Shown: piece by piece, positions 9,302-18,601 of the stretch
Layout: every line of letters begins with the position of its first letter
Position numbering within the stretch: position 1 is the first letter of the stretch
Source of the DNA: Gammaproteobacteria bacterium
Lineage (GTDB): Bacteria > Pseudomonadota > Gammaproteobacteria > Pseudomonadales > Halieaceae
Length of the DNA: 64,000 nucleotides
NCBI GenBank assembly: GCA_024644535.1
Contig: JAHEKX010000027.1
Coordinates: forward strand, 82,037-146,036
Direction of reading: 5' to 3'
Program-made: the position numbers and the translations under genes
The notes under the pieces: generated by a model
Databases searched by the model: none
Told to the model about the DNA's origin: nothing
What the model saw: the letters and a program-made list of their open reading frames with translations, nothing else

Positions 9302-10822
9302 TTATCCCATGGTGCTGGTAACGCGCAGCACCTCCTCCAAAGATGTGCTACCACTTAAAACCCTAGCCCGGCCATCATCTAGAATAGCGGGGGATTTTGC
9401 GCGAATAGCATCGGTCATAGCTTGTTCACTTGCGCCATCGTGGATGAAGGTTTGAAGCGTACGATCTACGTCAATCCACTCGTAAATAGCAGTTCGACCT
9501 TTATAGCCCGAACCATTGCAAGCATTACAACCCTTGGGGTGATATAGGTGAGTGACCTGAGTGTTATCCGGCAAGCCAAGCAGTTTGCGCTCGGCGTCGC
9601 TCAACTCTCGGGACTCTTTACACTGCTGACACAGTAAGCGGATCAGTCGTTGCGCCATCACTGCCACCAAACTCGAGGACAGCAAAAACGCTTCGATACC
9701 CATGTCGCGGAGCCGTGTGATGGCTCCAATGGCGGTGTTAGTGTGCAAGGTAGATAATACCAAGTGCCCGGTAAGCGAGGCCTGCACCGCAATCTCAGCC
9801 GTTTCTAAATCTCGGATTTCACCGACCATCACGACGTCAGGATCTTGTCGCAAGATGGCTCGCAGCCCCCTTGCAAACGTCATATCAACTTTAGAATTCA
9901 CTTGGGTTTGACCGATACCGGGTAGCATGTATTCCACCGGGTCTTCAATGGTCATGATATTGCGCGATGTCTGGTTAATGTGGGTAAGGCCCGCATATAG
10001 CGTTGTCGTTTTACCCGAGCCGGTAGGGCCTGTGACCAAAATAATACCGTAGGGGCGTTTTAGCGCCTCGGTGTAGCCCGATAACACTTGCTGCGGCATC
10101 GATAACTGCTGTAATTGCAGCTGCCCGGCCTCTTTGTCTAACAAACGCAGAACCACTCGCTCGCCGTGGGCCGACGGAATCGTCGACATACGAATATCAA
10201 TCGCGTGACCCGCAATTCGGACTGAAATGCGGCCATCTTGTGGAATACGCTTCTCGGCAATATCCAATTTCGCCATGACCTTCAAACGACTGACTAGTAA
10301 AGGCGCAAGCAAACGTTTTGGTGAAAGCACTTCGGCCAAAATACCATCAACGCGAAAGCGCACGCTCAAACGGTCCTCAAAAGTCTCGATGTGGATATCA
10401 GAGGCTTTATCACGCACTGCTTGCGACAGAATGGCGTTAATTAAACGTATAATGGGCGCGTCGTCTTCTGCGTCCATCAAATCACCGGTTTCAGGAATAG
10501 CTTCGGCCAAACGCGACAAATCGACGTCTGCACCTAAATCTTCCGCCATTTGCACGGCTTCCTGATTATCTCGCTGGTAAGCTAGAGTCAGGGCTCGCTG
10601 AAAGGTCTCGCTATCGACTTTAACGACATTAAACCCCTGCCCCAGAATGCGTTGCACCTCGGCTAGGGTCTCGATTTTCGGGCTGCCAACACTCAGCAGT
10701 TCATAGCCTGCTTCGCCCACACGCAGCACAACGCCAGCCTGCTTTGCGTAAGAGAAGGCTAAGCGGACAGGCGCAAACATGCTCCTTCCCGCTTGATCAG
10801 CCATCGCTAACGCTTCGCTCAT
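9302..10822 (-). CDS. gspE: Type II secretion ATPase E (GspE)
   Basis: 506 residues, the hexameric cytoplasmic ATPase that powers pseudopilus assembly. An N1E domain that contacts GspL is followed by the N2E/PAS-like region (APIIRLINAIL, SDIHIE) and the RecA-like domain. Walker A is GPTGSGKT at residues 265-272, the Asp box is TIEDPVEY at 291-298, Walker B is VMVGEIRD near 331-338, and the His box is STLHTN. A tetracysteine zinc site is present (C398/C401 and C432/C435). The start overlaps the gspD stop by four bases (ATGA). It is paralogous to PilB at 33231. Confidence 0.97.
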   Translation of the reverse strand: MSEALAMADQAGRSMFAPVRLAFSYAKQAGVVLRVGEAGYELLSVGSPKIETLAEVQRILGQGFNVVKVDSETFQRALTLAYQRDNQEAVQMAEDLGADVDLSRLAEAIPETGDLMDAEDDAPIIRLINAILSQAVRDKASDIHIETFEDRLSVRFRVDGILAEVLSPKRLLAPLLVSRLKVMAKLDIAEKRIPQDGRISVRIAGHAIDIRMSTIPSAHGERVVLRLLDKEAGQLQLQQLSMPQQVLSGYTEALKRPYGIILVTGPTGSGKTTTLYAGLTHINQTSRNIMTIEDPVEYMLPGIGQTQVNSKVDMTFARGLRAILRQDPDVVMVGEIRDLETAEIAVQASLTGHLVLSTLHTNTAIGAITRLRDMGIEAFLLSSSLVAVMAQRLIRLLCQQCKESRELSDAERKLLGLPDNTQVTHLYHPKGCNACNGSGYKGRTAIYEWIDVDRTLQTFIHDGASEQAMTDAIRAKSPAILDDGRARVLSGSTSLEEVLRVTSTMG

Positions 10823-12837
10823 TGTTGCTCTCGCATAGCATCCAGCGCCTGAATATCACCTTGCCACTCGGGCAAAACGGGCATGCGCTCAGAATTTAGC
10901 AGGTTACTGCCCTTCGCTCGGCGCTGTAACTGTTGCTCACGAATAAACTTGTACTTGTTTGCCGTGGCCTTGTCCAAAGCCTGGTCGTCACGAATGATAG
11001 TTGGCCGAATAAAAATCAGTAAGTTGGTTTTGGTGACTTCAACGGCATCATTACGGAATAAACGCCCTAACAAAGGGATACTGCCTAACACCGGCACCCG
11101 CTGCGATCCGTCTTGCACATTGTCTTTGATTAAACCACCCAGCACTACGGTTTTACCATCGCCCGCCAGTACTTTGGTTTGAATCTTGCGCTCGTTGGTA
11201 ATTAAGTCAGACGCGATCGATGACAAACCCGTTAAACTCGATACCTCTTGCTCGATATCCAAAACTACCGAGTCGCCATCGTTAATATGGGGTGTGACCG
11301 TTAGGGTAATGCCGACATTCTCGCGCTCGATGGTCTGGAACGGATTTTGCACCCCGCTGCCACCACTACCGGTATTGGTGTAGGCTCCCGTCACGAAGGG
11401 CACGTTTTGACCCACCGTAATATAGGCTTCTTGGTTATCCAAAGTAAGCAAAGTTGGTGTAGATAAAATGTTCGCATTAGACTGCTTTTTAAGCGCATTC
11501 ATAATTACAGTCATGGATAAATCATTATCGATTGCGCCCCAACCCAGGGTCAAACCGGGCGAGCCCGCCAGTGCTGCCGCCAACTGGCCCAAATCGAAGT
11601 CACCTACCGGGTTGGCAGCGTCAGAGTTACCGCCTAATACCGCCGAAGAAATAGCACCCGCCGTGCTTACATCTGACGATACACTGCTGCCATAAATGCC
11701 GGAATCGTTAGCGAACAACCACTGTAGACCAAGGCCTTGCCCATCAATGACTTCCATTTCGACAATAATGGCCTCGACCAGAACTTGAGCTCGGCGAATA
11801 TCCAACTGATAAATGACAGACTCCAATGCCGCCATCTCATCAGTATCTGCGGTAATAATCAGTGCGTTGGTGCCCTCGTCTGCTTCAATAGTCGCATCGC
11901 GCCCAGCACTGGTTTTGCTTTTCGACGAATCTAGGCGACCCATATTCTGCATCACCTTAGTCAGCACCTGCGCTACGTCGGCCGCGTTAGCATACTTCAA
12001 GTAAACCACTTTGACGTTACCGGCACGCTGCAAAGGCGTATCCAAATGTTCGACCAGAGCGCGCATGCGCGCTCGCTGTAGCTCATCACCTGTGACTAAC
12101 ACGCTGTTGGTGCGGGCATCGGCCACCAGCAATACGGTTTCTTCACCGCCCGCCTGCGCTGCCTCTGACTTATTGAGCTGCTCAAGCATCTTGACCACAT
12201 CTTCTGCAACAGCATATTCCAAAGGCAAGATATCGGTTTCTTGAATGGCCGACTGGTCCATCTGCGAAATCAGATCATTAATACGCGCAATATTAGAAGC
12301 TAAGTCCGAAATCACGATCGCGTTGCTTGGGGTATAAGCCGCCATGTGCGCCTGTTGTGGGACCAAAGGCCGCAATACCGGAATTAACTTAGCGGCGCTA
12401 ATGTTTTCCAAACGGATGACCTGGGTGACATATTCACCTGCTGGCGTGGTGTCGTTTTGTGAAGGGTCCGTCACAGCCACGGGACTTGAGCGCGCGTCTT
12501 TGTTCTGCACGATACGAATGACATCACCCGAGCGCACTGCGGTATAACCATGAACATCCAGAATGGACAAAAACAAGCTGTACAGCTCGGTCGTTTTAAT
12601 AGGCTTGCTGGATACCACCTTGACCTTACCTTTAACTTGAGGGTCAACAATGATGGTGGTGTCGGTCACTTCTGCAACGAACTTGATTAACTCTTGAATA
12701 TCGGTGTCTTTTAAGTTTACCGTATATTCTTGGGCCTTAACTGCAGGGCCGGCCAGTAACATGCACATACTCAGCACCGCCGCTAACGCATGTACAGACT
12801 TACTTTTACCAATGAATCGAAAACTGCGGTTTACCAT
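10819..12837 (-). CDS. gspD: Type II secretion secretin D (GspD)
   Basis: About 672 residues, the outer-membrane channel of the T2SS. A cleavable signal peptide (hydrophobic core ALAAVLSMCMLLAGPAVKA) is followed by the N0 domain (YTVNLKDTDIQELIKFVAEV), N1-N3 repeats with ALIIT/AIVIS-type motifs, and the C-terminal secretin barrel with VPVLGSIPLLGRLF. No long C-terminal S-domain is evident and no pilotin gene is nearby. The ATG at 12835-12837 is preferred because AGGTG lies six bases before it. An in-frame GTG three codons upstream overlaps that site and has no ribosome site of its own. Confidence 0.96.
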   Translation of the reverse strand: MVNRSFRFIGKSKSVHALAAVLSMCMLLAGPAVKAQEYTVNLKDTDIQELIKFVAEVTDTTIIVDPQVKGKVKVVSSKPIKTTELYSLFLSILDVHGYTAVRSGDVIRIVQNKDARSSPVAVTDPSQNDTTPAGEYVTQVIRLENISAAKLIPVLRPLVPQQAHMAAYTPSNAIVISDLASNIARINDLISQMDQSAIQETDILPLEYAVAEDVVKMLEQLNKSEAAQAGGEETVLLVADARTNSVLVTGDELQRARMRALVEHLDTPLQRAGNVKVVYLKYANAADVAQVLTKVMQNMGRLDSSKSKTSAGRDATIEADEGTNALIITADTDEMAALESVIYQLDIRRAQVLVEAIIVEMEVIDGQGLGLQWLFANDSGIYGSSVSSDVSTAGAISSAVLGGNSDAANPVGDFDLGQLAAALAGSPGLTLGWGAIDNDLSMTVIMNALKKQSNANILSTPTLLTLDNQEAYITVGQNVPFVTGAYTNTGSGGSGVQNPFQTIERENVGITLTVTPHINDGDSVVLDIEQEVSSLTGLSSIASDLITNERKIQTKVLAGDGKTVVLGGLIKDNVQDGSQRVPVLGSIPLLGRLFRNDAVEVTKTNLLIFIRPTIIRDDQALDKATANKYKFIREQQLQRRAKGSNLLNSERMPVLPEWQGDIQALDAMREQQ

Positions 12838-12853
12838 TCTTTTCACCTATAAA

Positions 12854-13852
12854 TCAGGGACGATTACCGCCCACTTGAACGGTAAGGTTCATTGGTGAGC
12901 CCCCCCGCTGAATTACAAAATTTGCTTCGCTGGCACTTTTTAACATTTGATATAGCACCAGGGCATTGCTGGGGTCCGATAAACTCAAGCCATTGACCTC
13001 GGTCACCACATCGCCGGGGCGAAACCCTAACGCTTGAAACTCTTCACCTTTTGGCCCCGGGGACACTCGATACCCTGCCAATTGGCCGTCGGCGCTCCGC
13101 ACCGCCGATACCGAAACCAGTTCAGACAGCGATTCCGGATTGTCATAGTAACGGTCGCGTTGCTTGGCGTCTAAGCGTGCTTGACGTTCGGCTTGGACTT
13201 CCTCTCTGATCGATTCAGGGTTTGCAACTGCCGCTGGCATTTGACTACCTCTTTGCGACGCAGGCTTAGCAGCTGATGGCGCAGCGGAAGACATTAAACG
13301 CGTGGCCAAGGCACTCTCGTCATACAGCTTCAGCAACTCGTAGGTACCGTTATTGTCTAGCACCACACGATCAGGCAGAACCTTTGCAAGAGACACCCGA
13401 CCACTGACCGGTAAGGCATCAGCAACTCGATAAATAGATTGATCCTGGCGGTACTGAATAATAGCCTGACCCAGACCGTCACTGCGCGCTGCTAAAACAC
13501 CCACTAACACAAGGTCAAGGCGTGTTTCCTTGGCGCCATCTTCAATACCCAGCGCAGGCGCGACAACCAATGCTGGCTCGGCACTACCATTTGCTTCACC
13601 AAATAAATGCCAACCTTGCAGAGTGCCAATATCGATTGTAACTGAAGAAGTATCGACCACATCTACGACAACAGTGGGTGGCGGTACCTCAATGTCCGTG
13701 CCGACAAATAGCCAAGGTACTTTCGCCAGATTAAGTGCCGCCCAAATTAAGGCAAGAGCAATCGCAATCACGCGCAAACGCGCCAAGACCAGGTCCTGAG
13801 ACACCCATCTCATTGCGGTATTCAGGGACTGTGGGAACTGCGTATTCGTCAT
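12854..13852 (-). CDS. gspC: Type II secretion protein C (GspC)
   Basis: 332 residues, first gene of the operon. It has a cytoplasmic N-terminus, one transmembrane helix (about residues 24-50), a homology-region domain (GWHLFGEANG) that contacts the secretin N0 domain, a linker, and a C-terminal PDZ domain (about residues 235-330: GYRVSPGPKGEEFQALG, then GDVVTEVNG). GspC connects the inner-membrane platform to GspD and may recognise substrates. The 131-base gap to the carbonic anhydrase gene upstream is where the operon promoter should lie. Confidence 0.94.
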   Translation of the reverse strand: MTNTQFPQSLNTAMRWVSQDLVLARLRVIAIALALIWAALNLAKVPWLFVGTDIEVPPPTVVVDVVDTSSVTIDIGTLQGWHLFGEANGSAEPALVVAPALGIEDGAKETRLDLVLVGVLAARSDGLGQAIIQYRQDQSIYRVADALPVSGRVSLAKVLPDRVVLDNNGTYELLKLYDESALATRLMSSAAPSAAKPASQRGSQMPAAVANPESIREEVQAERQARLDAKQRDRYYDNPESLSELVSVSAVRSADGQLAGYRVSPGPKGEEFQALGFRPGDVVTEVNGLSLSDPSNALVLYQMLKSASEANFVIQRGGSPMNLTVQVGGNRP

Positions 13853-13882
13853 TATGTTTTGTCTTGCCGCCTGTGTGGTGGA

Positions 13883-13912
13883 ATTGTAACGCTAAACGCC
13901 TCACTGTATCGA
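13883..13912 (-). promoter_or_regulatory. Possible sigma-70 promoter of the gsp operon
   Basis: On the minus strand TCGATA (four of six consensus bases) at 13907-13912 and TACAAT at 13883-13888 are separated by 18 bases. The -10 element lies about 30 bases before the gspC start, so the implied 5' leader is short. Only the -10 is strong, so this is tentative. Confidence 0.35.
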
Positions 13913-13983
13913 ACAAATACGACAAAATGGCGACAGTGTTGCGCTCAGGCGTCCAACGGGTCACACAGCAGAGTCTATAGACT

Positions 13984-14649
13984 CTAGGACAAGGTTGCCA
14001 GATCGGAATGTTTCGAAATAACACGATACATTTCAGGGATCTGCTGAACGCTATTTGCCGAGCAATGTAGGTCGCGCAGCAGGCCATCTTTAAGCCGGTA
14101 AATCCAGCCATGGACCTCCAACTGCTGCCCTCGCGTCCAGGCGTTTTGGACGATCGTCGTGCGACACACATTGGCCACCTGGCTCATCACGTTGAGCTCG
14201 CACAATAAGTCGACTTTCTCGTCGTCACTATCCAAGGCATCAAACTTTTCTTGGTGCGCAAACTGAACATCTTTGATGTTGCGCAACCAGTTGTCGATCA
14301 TGCCGTTATCAGCGTCTTCATAAGCCGCGCGAACACCACCACAGTTGTAATGCCCGACAACCAATACATGCTTAACCTTCAGTACATCCACTGCATACTG
14401 CAACACCGTTAAGCAATTAAAGTCGGTGTGCACCACCATGTTGGCGACATTCCGGTGAACAAACACTTCGCCCGGCAACAAGCCAACGATTTGATTGGCG
14501 GGTACTCTTGAATCCGAGCATCCGATCCATAAGTATTCGGGACTTTGCTGCGCAGCAAGTTTCGCGAAGAATTCAGGGTCAGCTTCGTGTACTTCGCGCG
14601 CCCATTCTCGGTTGTTACGGAACAACTCGGTAATACTGGTCTGACTCAT
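13984..14649 (-). CDS. can: Beta-class carbonic anhydrase
   Basis: 221 residues, matching the 220 of E. coli Can. It interconverts CO2 and bicarbonate in the cytoplasm and supplies bicarbonate for carboxylations. The zinc ligands are visible: C44 in WIGCSDSRVP with the Asp46/Arg48 dyad, and H100 and C103 in VVGHYNCGG. The ATG at 14647-14649 has GGGGGA four bases upstream and is preferred over an ATG 30 codons earlier. It lies divergent from the thiamine operon and upstream of gspC on the same strand, with no functional link evident. Confidence 0.96.
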   Translation of the reverse strand: MSQTSITELFRNNREWAREVHEADPEFFAKLAAQQSPEYLWIGCSDSRVPANQIVGLLPGEVFVHRNVANMVVHTDFNCLTVLQYAVDVLKVKHVLVVGHYNCGGVRAAYEDADNGMIDNWLRNIKDVQFAHQEKFDALDSDDEKVDLLCELNVMSQVANVCRTTIVQNAWTRGQQLEVHGWIYRLKDGLLRDLHCSANSVQQIPEMYRVISKHSDLATLS

Positions 14650-14764
14650 AAGATCCCCCAAAGTTATTAGCTCCATTCTAAGTCTAAGCGAGGTGCAGTC
14701 CAAGCAAATAACATTTAACGCGACAAAGTCACCTTGCAAAGCCTGCCAAAAAGGCCTATTGTTC

Positions 14765-14850
14765 GCCCGGCTTAGGGGTGGCTTTGGCCTGAGATACTGC
14801 GGTAAACCCTTAGAACCTGATCCGGTTAGAACCGGCGTAGGGAAAGTGCA
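14765..14850 (+). promoter_or_regulatory. TPP riboswitch (THI element)
   Basis: The conserved core of the thiamine-pyrophosphate aptamer is readable in order: GGGGTG (14775-14780), CTGAGA (14789-14794), ACCC then GAACCTGATC (14813-14822), a CCGGTT/AACCGG stem, and GTAGGGAA. TPP binding normally switches expression off. The sequence just downstream (14878-14910) can fold over the start site of the following receptor gene, suggesting translational control. The riboswitch heads a five-gene operon whose products all fit thiamine uptake or salvage except the last, a ketopantoate reductase. Ends are approximate. Confidence 0.95.
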
Positions 14851-14877
14851 GATAGATTCAAGCTTCTGACCTCACCT

Positions 14878-14910
14878 TCTCCCGGTTCTCTCTTTAGCCA
14901 ATACGGGAGA
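14878..14910 (+). promoter_or_regulatory. Expression-platform hairpin covering the receptor Shine-Dalgarno
   Basis: TCTCCCG (14878-14884) is perfectly complementary to CGGGAGA (14904-14910) across a 19-base loop. The distal arm contains the GGGAGA ribosome site seven bases before the ATG at 14917. There is no U-run after the hairpin, so it looks like a start-site sequestering hairpin rather than a terminator. Which alternative pairing occurs without TPP was not worked out. Confidence 0.6.
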
Positions 14911-14916
14911 GACCTA

Positions 14917-17001
14917 ATGAAACACAGCAAAAGTAAGTTAACGGGGGCATTTTTACTCGCTGGCGCTACGCTAGCGCAGGCCGATAACCCACTTGAAGAA
15001 ATCATTGTTACCGCGGAACATCGCGACTACTCCATTTCGCAAACGGCGACCAGTGTCAGTGTCGTTACTGCAAATCAACTTGCCAGCCAAAGCGCAGTGC
15101 ACCTCGAGGATGTAATGCGCCAGATCCCAAATATGAACGCGGCCAGCGGTGCCTCTCGCAACCGCTATTTTCAAATCCGCGGCATTGGTGAACGCAGTCA
15201 GTATCAAGAGCCCATTAACCCATCGGTAGGCTTGCTGGTCGATGGCATAGACTTTAGCGGGCTGGGTTTAAGCGCTAGCACGCTAGATATCGAGCAAATC
15301 GAAGTACTGCGCGGACCGCAAGGGACCCTGCACGGCGCCAATGCTATTGCCGGCTTAATTTCAATTCAGTCGGCTGAACCTAGCCACGAAAGCGCCCACC
15401 GGCTTGAAGTAGGCTTGGGCAATTACAGCGCTCAGCGATGGCAGATAACAAGCACGGGGCCTGTACAGCCCAACTTAAATTACCGACTTGCCCTTGCGGG
15501 AAACACTAGCAATGGCTGGATAAAAAACGCCAACCTGGGTCGGTCGGACACCAACAATATCGACGAACGACAAGCCAGACTCAGACTTCAGTGGCAAGCG
15601 GATAACTATCAAACCGACTTAGGCTTGATGTCTGTAGACGCTGACAACGGCTTTGACGCCTTTTCGTTGGACAACACGCGCACTACCCTATCGGACGAAC
15701 CCGGCAGTGATCGCCAAAAAACACGGGGCTTTTGGTTGCGCCACCAGCATGAATTTAGCCAATATCAACTGAGCGCCCAAATGAGTCGAAGCCACAGCGA
15801 TACCCAATACAGCTACGACGAAGATTGGTCTTACATTGGCATTGCACCGGGCTGGGAGTACTCGTCTTTTGATCAATATCAACGCGAGTATCGGGGGCAT
15901 GAAACGGATATAAAACTGACCCGAACCGAAGCCAATGGCGCTTGGTTACTGGGGGTTTACGGCCGCGACAATGAAGAGGCACTGGGGCGCACCTACACCT
16001 ACCTGCCAGCACCTTTTGCGAGCCGCTACGACACCCAATATCACGCCGTATATGGCCAAATCGACCGCGACTTAAGCGATACACTCCAAGCACAACTTGG
16101 TCTACGTTACGAGAATCGTGAAGCGCGCTACACCGATTCCGAGATCCTAAACAACCGATCTAATGACGATTTTTTGGGAGGTAAATTTGCACTGCTATGG
16201 CAAGCCAACGACAACCATCGAACCTATCTGTCAGTGAGTAAAGGCTATCGAGCAGGCGGCGTCAATACCAATGTATTGGCCTCGATTCCAACAGCAGAAA
16301 CCCCAGAGCAAACCGAGCTGCTGCAGGGTCAACAGGTCTTTGATACCGAGACCTTATGGAACGCCGAAATAGGGCTACGCAGCATATGGCCCGACATGGG
16401 TTTGAGCTGGTTTAACACCTTGTTTTGGATGGAGCGCGACGACCAACAAGTGAAAGGCTCATTGGTCTTACCTCGCCAGGACGGTAGCACTAATTTTATC
16501 GACTACGTAAACAATGCCGCCAGCGGCTCGAACACTGGCTTAGAATCCGAACTGGTGTGGCGCGCCAGTGAATCACTCACGCTCACCGCCGCCCTTGGAC
16601 TCTTGTGGGCTGAATTTGACAGCTACATTAACGCCGACGGTCAGAACTTATCGGGTCGCGATCAAGCGCAAGCACCGCGCTATCAATACGCTCTTGGACT
16701 TGAATACCAAATTAACTCGCAGTGGACGCTCGGGGCAAACCTGCAAGGTCGCGATGGCTACTATTTTTCGGACCGCCATGAAACAAAAGCCCGTGCCATT
16801 CATTTGCTTGATGCTCGAGTACGCTATCAGGGCGAACAATGGTATGCGCAGGCTTGGGCGAAAAACTTAGGCAACGCCACAGTCACCGTTCGCGGATTCG
16901 GCAGTTTCGGTAATGACCCACGTAAATTTTATGTCACCGAACCCTATTATCAATTTGGTGCGCCGCGAACCTTTGGAATGACTCTAGGCTACCAGCTATA
17001 A
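14917..17001 (+). CDS. TonB-dependent outer-membrane receptor, probably for thiamine
   Basis: 694 residues. A signal peptide (core GAFLLAGATLAQA) is followed by a TonB box-like EEIIVTA, a plug domain (LEDVMRQIPN, FQIRGIG, VLRGPQGTLHGANAIAGLI) and a C-terminal 22-strand barrel ending in an aromatic/Leu terminus. It would move its ligand across the outer membrane using TonB/ExbBD energy; those genes are not in the window. Thiamine as ligand is inferred from the TPP riboswitch just upstream and the PnuT and kinase genes downstream. Receptors in this context have been predicted in other gammaproteobacteria. The protein by itself looks like a generic receptor. Confidence 0.88.
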   Translation: MKHSKSKLTGAFLLAGATLAQADNPLEEIIVTAEHRDYSISQTATSVSVVTANQLASQSAVHLEDVMRQIPNMNAASGASRNRYFQIRGIGERSQYQEPINPSVGLLVDGIDFSGLGLSASTLDIEQIEVLRGPQGTLHGANAIAGLISIQSAEPSHESAHRLEVGLGNYSAQRWQITSTGPVQPNLNYRLALAGNTSNGWIKNANLGRSDTNNIDERQARLRLQWQADNYQTDLGLMSVDADNGFDAFSLDNTRTTLSDEPGSDRQKTRGFWLRHQHEFSQYQLSAQMSRSHSDTQYSYDEDWSYIGIAPGWEYSSFDQYQREYRGHETDIKLTRTEANGAWLLGVYGRDNEEALGRTYTYLPAPFASRYDTQYHAVYGQIDRDLSDTLQAQLGLRYENREARYTDSEILNNRSNDDFLGGKFALLWQANDNHRTYLSVSKGYRAGGVNTNVLASIPTAETPEQTELLQGQQVFDTETLWNAEIGLRSIWPDMGLSWFNTLFWMERDDQQVKGSLVLPRQDGSTNFIDYVNNAASGSNTGLESELVWRASESLTLTAALGLLWAEFDSYINADGQNLSGRDQAQAPRYQYALGLEYQINSQWTLGANLQGRDGYYFSDRHETKARAIHLLDARVRYQGEQWYAQAWAKNLGNATVTVRGFGSFGNDPRKFYVTEPYYQFGAPRTFGMTLGYQL

Positions 17002-17011
17002 GGAGCACAAC

Positions 17012-17269
17012 ATGCAACTCACCGCCGAACTTAGCTTATACCCCCTTAGCGAGAACTATATCGAAATCGTATTGGCCTTTATCGAAACGCTCGAACAACG
17101 CCGGGACCTAACCATCCGCCGCAATGCCATGAGCACCCAGATCAGCGGCGATGCCACACAGGTTATGCAGGTAATACAATCGACTCTGAGGAAAAGCTTC
17201 GAAGACTTCGGCAAGCAGGTGCTGATCGCCAAATTCATTCCGGGCAAATTCAGTTTGGACGCAAACTAA
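17012..17269 (+). CDS. Small YkoF/MTH1187-like thiamine-binding protein
   Basis: 85 residues, one ferredoxin-like domain of the YkoF/MTH1187 superfamily. Motifs resemble that family: an N-terminal AELSLYPL strand, RRNAMSTQISGD in the middle, and a C-terminal IAKFIPGKF. B. subtilis YkoF has two such domains and binds thiamine or HMP; single-domain versions oligomerise. No signal peptide is seen, so it is probably cytoplasmic. AAGGAG lies seven bases before the ATG, and its stop overlaps the next start by one base (TAATG), showing tight coupling to the permease. The role as a thiamine carrier or buffer is inferred. Confidence 0.75.
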   Translation: MQLTAELSLYPLSENYIEIVLAFIETLEQRRDLTIRRNAMSTQISGDATQVMQVIQSTLRKSFEDFGKQVLIAKFIPGKFSLDAN

Positions 17270-17847
17270 TGACGAGCGGTGCAATTATCGAGTGGCTTGC
17301 GGTCGGTTTCGGTCTAGCCTATCTAATCCTCGCCATGCGTGAACACGTCGCCTGCTGGGCCATGGCTTTTATTAGCACCAGCTTGTTCCTATGGCTTTTT
17401 TGGGAGGCCAAGCTCGTGATGGAAAGCGCACTGCAAGTGTACTATCTGCTTATGGCAGTTTATGGCTACTGGCAATGGACCTCTGGCGAACAAGGCCACG
17501 AGCGCAAAATTCAGACTCTGGGACCAAGCCAGCACGCCGTGATTATCGCAAGCATCAGCATATTAACGCTCAGCAGTGGTTATTGGCTTGGGCACAACAC
17601 TGATGCTGTGCAACCCTACCTCGACTCGTTCACCACTTGGGGGGCTATTATCACAACCTACTTGGTGACGATTAAAATTCTGGAAAACTGGCTGTACTGG
17701 ATTGTCATTGATCTTGCGTCAATGCAACTGTATGCGAACAGCGAACTTTGGGTGACGGTGGGACTATTCGGTTTGTACGTGGTACTTGCTGTGCTAGGTT
17801 ATCGGACATGGCGACAACACTTTCAAGCACAGAACGCGAAATCTTAG
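17269..17847 (+). CDS. pnuT: PnuC-family permease, PnuT type (thiamine)
   Basis: 192 residues with six to seven hydrophobic segments, a small membrane protein of the PnuC vitamin-transporter fold. PnuC-type motifs are visible in the first half (MESALQVYYLLMAVYGYWQW) and second half (TTYLVTIKILENWLYWIVID, then LYANSELW). PnuC-type carriers move unmodified vitamin by facilitated diffusion and rely on intracellular phosphorylation for trapping. That fits the kinase gene that overlaps its 3' end by 40 nt. Assignment to thiamine rather than nicotinamide riboside or riboflavin rests on the riboswitch operon. Confidence 0.88.
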   Translation: MTSGAIIEWLAVGFGLAYLILAMREHVACWAMAFISTSLFLWLFWEAKLVMESALQVYYLLMAVYGYWQWTSGEQGHERKIQTLGPSQHAVIIASISILTLSSGYWLGHNTDAVQPYLDSFTTWGAIITTYLVTIKILENWLYWIVIDLASMQLYANSELWVTVGLFGLYVVLAVLGYRTWRQHFQAQNAKS

Positions 17848-18596
17848 CGGGGCTATTAGGCTGCGAACCCTGCGGCAATGAGTATCAGCGTCTGGAAGGG
17901 TCCAGCCACAAACTGCTGAGCTTTGCCGCCCACAGTGATTTTGTCGTGGCAAGATGGCCTAAAGTCGCTCGCCCCAAACATGCTTGGTGGCGAGAACAGA
18001 GCGTTCAACAACTGGCGGCACAGCATGACCTAGCACCTAAAGTTATGGCACTAGACGCCGCTATGCAAAGCACACTTCTGCCACGGATTGAACCATTGCG
18101 AATTGAGCTCGCGGGCATTTCTCAGCTGCTTAGACAGTGCCACCAACTCCCAAAAGTCAGCCAAAAGCTGGACATCGCCCACGCCTTTATCTACTGGTTT
18201 GAGTTGTGTCAGCCGCAACATCGACCTTGGAGTAAACCGGTAAATAGACAGAAGGCTGAGCGTGCAGCACAAAAATTCACCAGGTATGACAGGTGTCTGG
18301 TGCAAAGCCACGGAGATTGCGTGCCGACCAACATTCTACAAATACAGAATCATGCCGTATTCATAGACTGGGAATATCATTGTCTGGCGCCGCGCTGGTG
18401 GGACTTAGCCATTTACGCCGAAGCGCAAAAGCTTGGCCTCAAAGCAACGCATACCCTGCTGCAGGGTTATCATCAAGCCCACCCATCGCCAAGCGATTTA
18501 ACTGAGTTTGAAGCCTTTCGAGTCATTTATGCGGAGCTCGCAATCCTTTGGCACTGCGCTACAATGCACACTCCAAACCACTACCGAACGCTGTAA
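17808..18596 (+). CDS. Aminoglycoside-phosphotransferase-fold kinase, probable thiamine kinase
   Basis: 262 residues of the APH/choline-kinase fold. The catalytic (Brenner) motif is HGDCVPTN at residues 168-175 and the metal-binding segment is VFIDWEYHCLAPRWWDLA at about 184-201. This matches the ThiK/YcfN branch. A thiamine kinase would phosphorylate imported thiamine to TMP and so trap it. The final kinase, ThiL, is not in the window. The ATG at 17808 is preferred to one 20 codons upstream. Even so, the gene starts inside the permease gene in another frame. Function is inferred from family and operon context. Confidence 0.8.
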   Translation: MATTLSSTEREILAGLLGCEPCGNEYQRLEGSSHKLLSFAAHSDFVVARWPKVARPKHAWWREQSVQQLAAQHDLAPKVMALDAAMQSTLLPRIEPLRIELAGISQLLRQCHQLPKVSQKLDIAHAFIYWFELCQPQHRPWSKPVNRQKAERAAQKFTRYDRCLVQSHGDCVPTNILQIQNHAVFIDWEYHCLAPRWWDLAIYAEAQKLGLKATHTLLQGYHQAHPSPSDLTEFEAFRVIYAELAILWHCATMHTPNHYRTL

Positions 18597-18601
18597 GCGA
18601 T

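Noticed and set aside
13731..14171. 146-codon open frame on the minus strand spanning the can-gspC gap
   Set aside because: It overlaps both genes in another frame, is rich in Cys and Arg without any motif, and leaves no room for the gsp promoter region.
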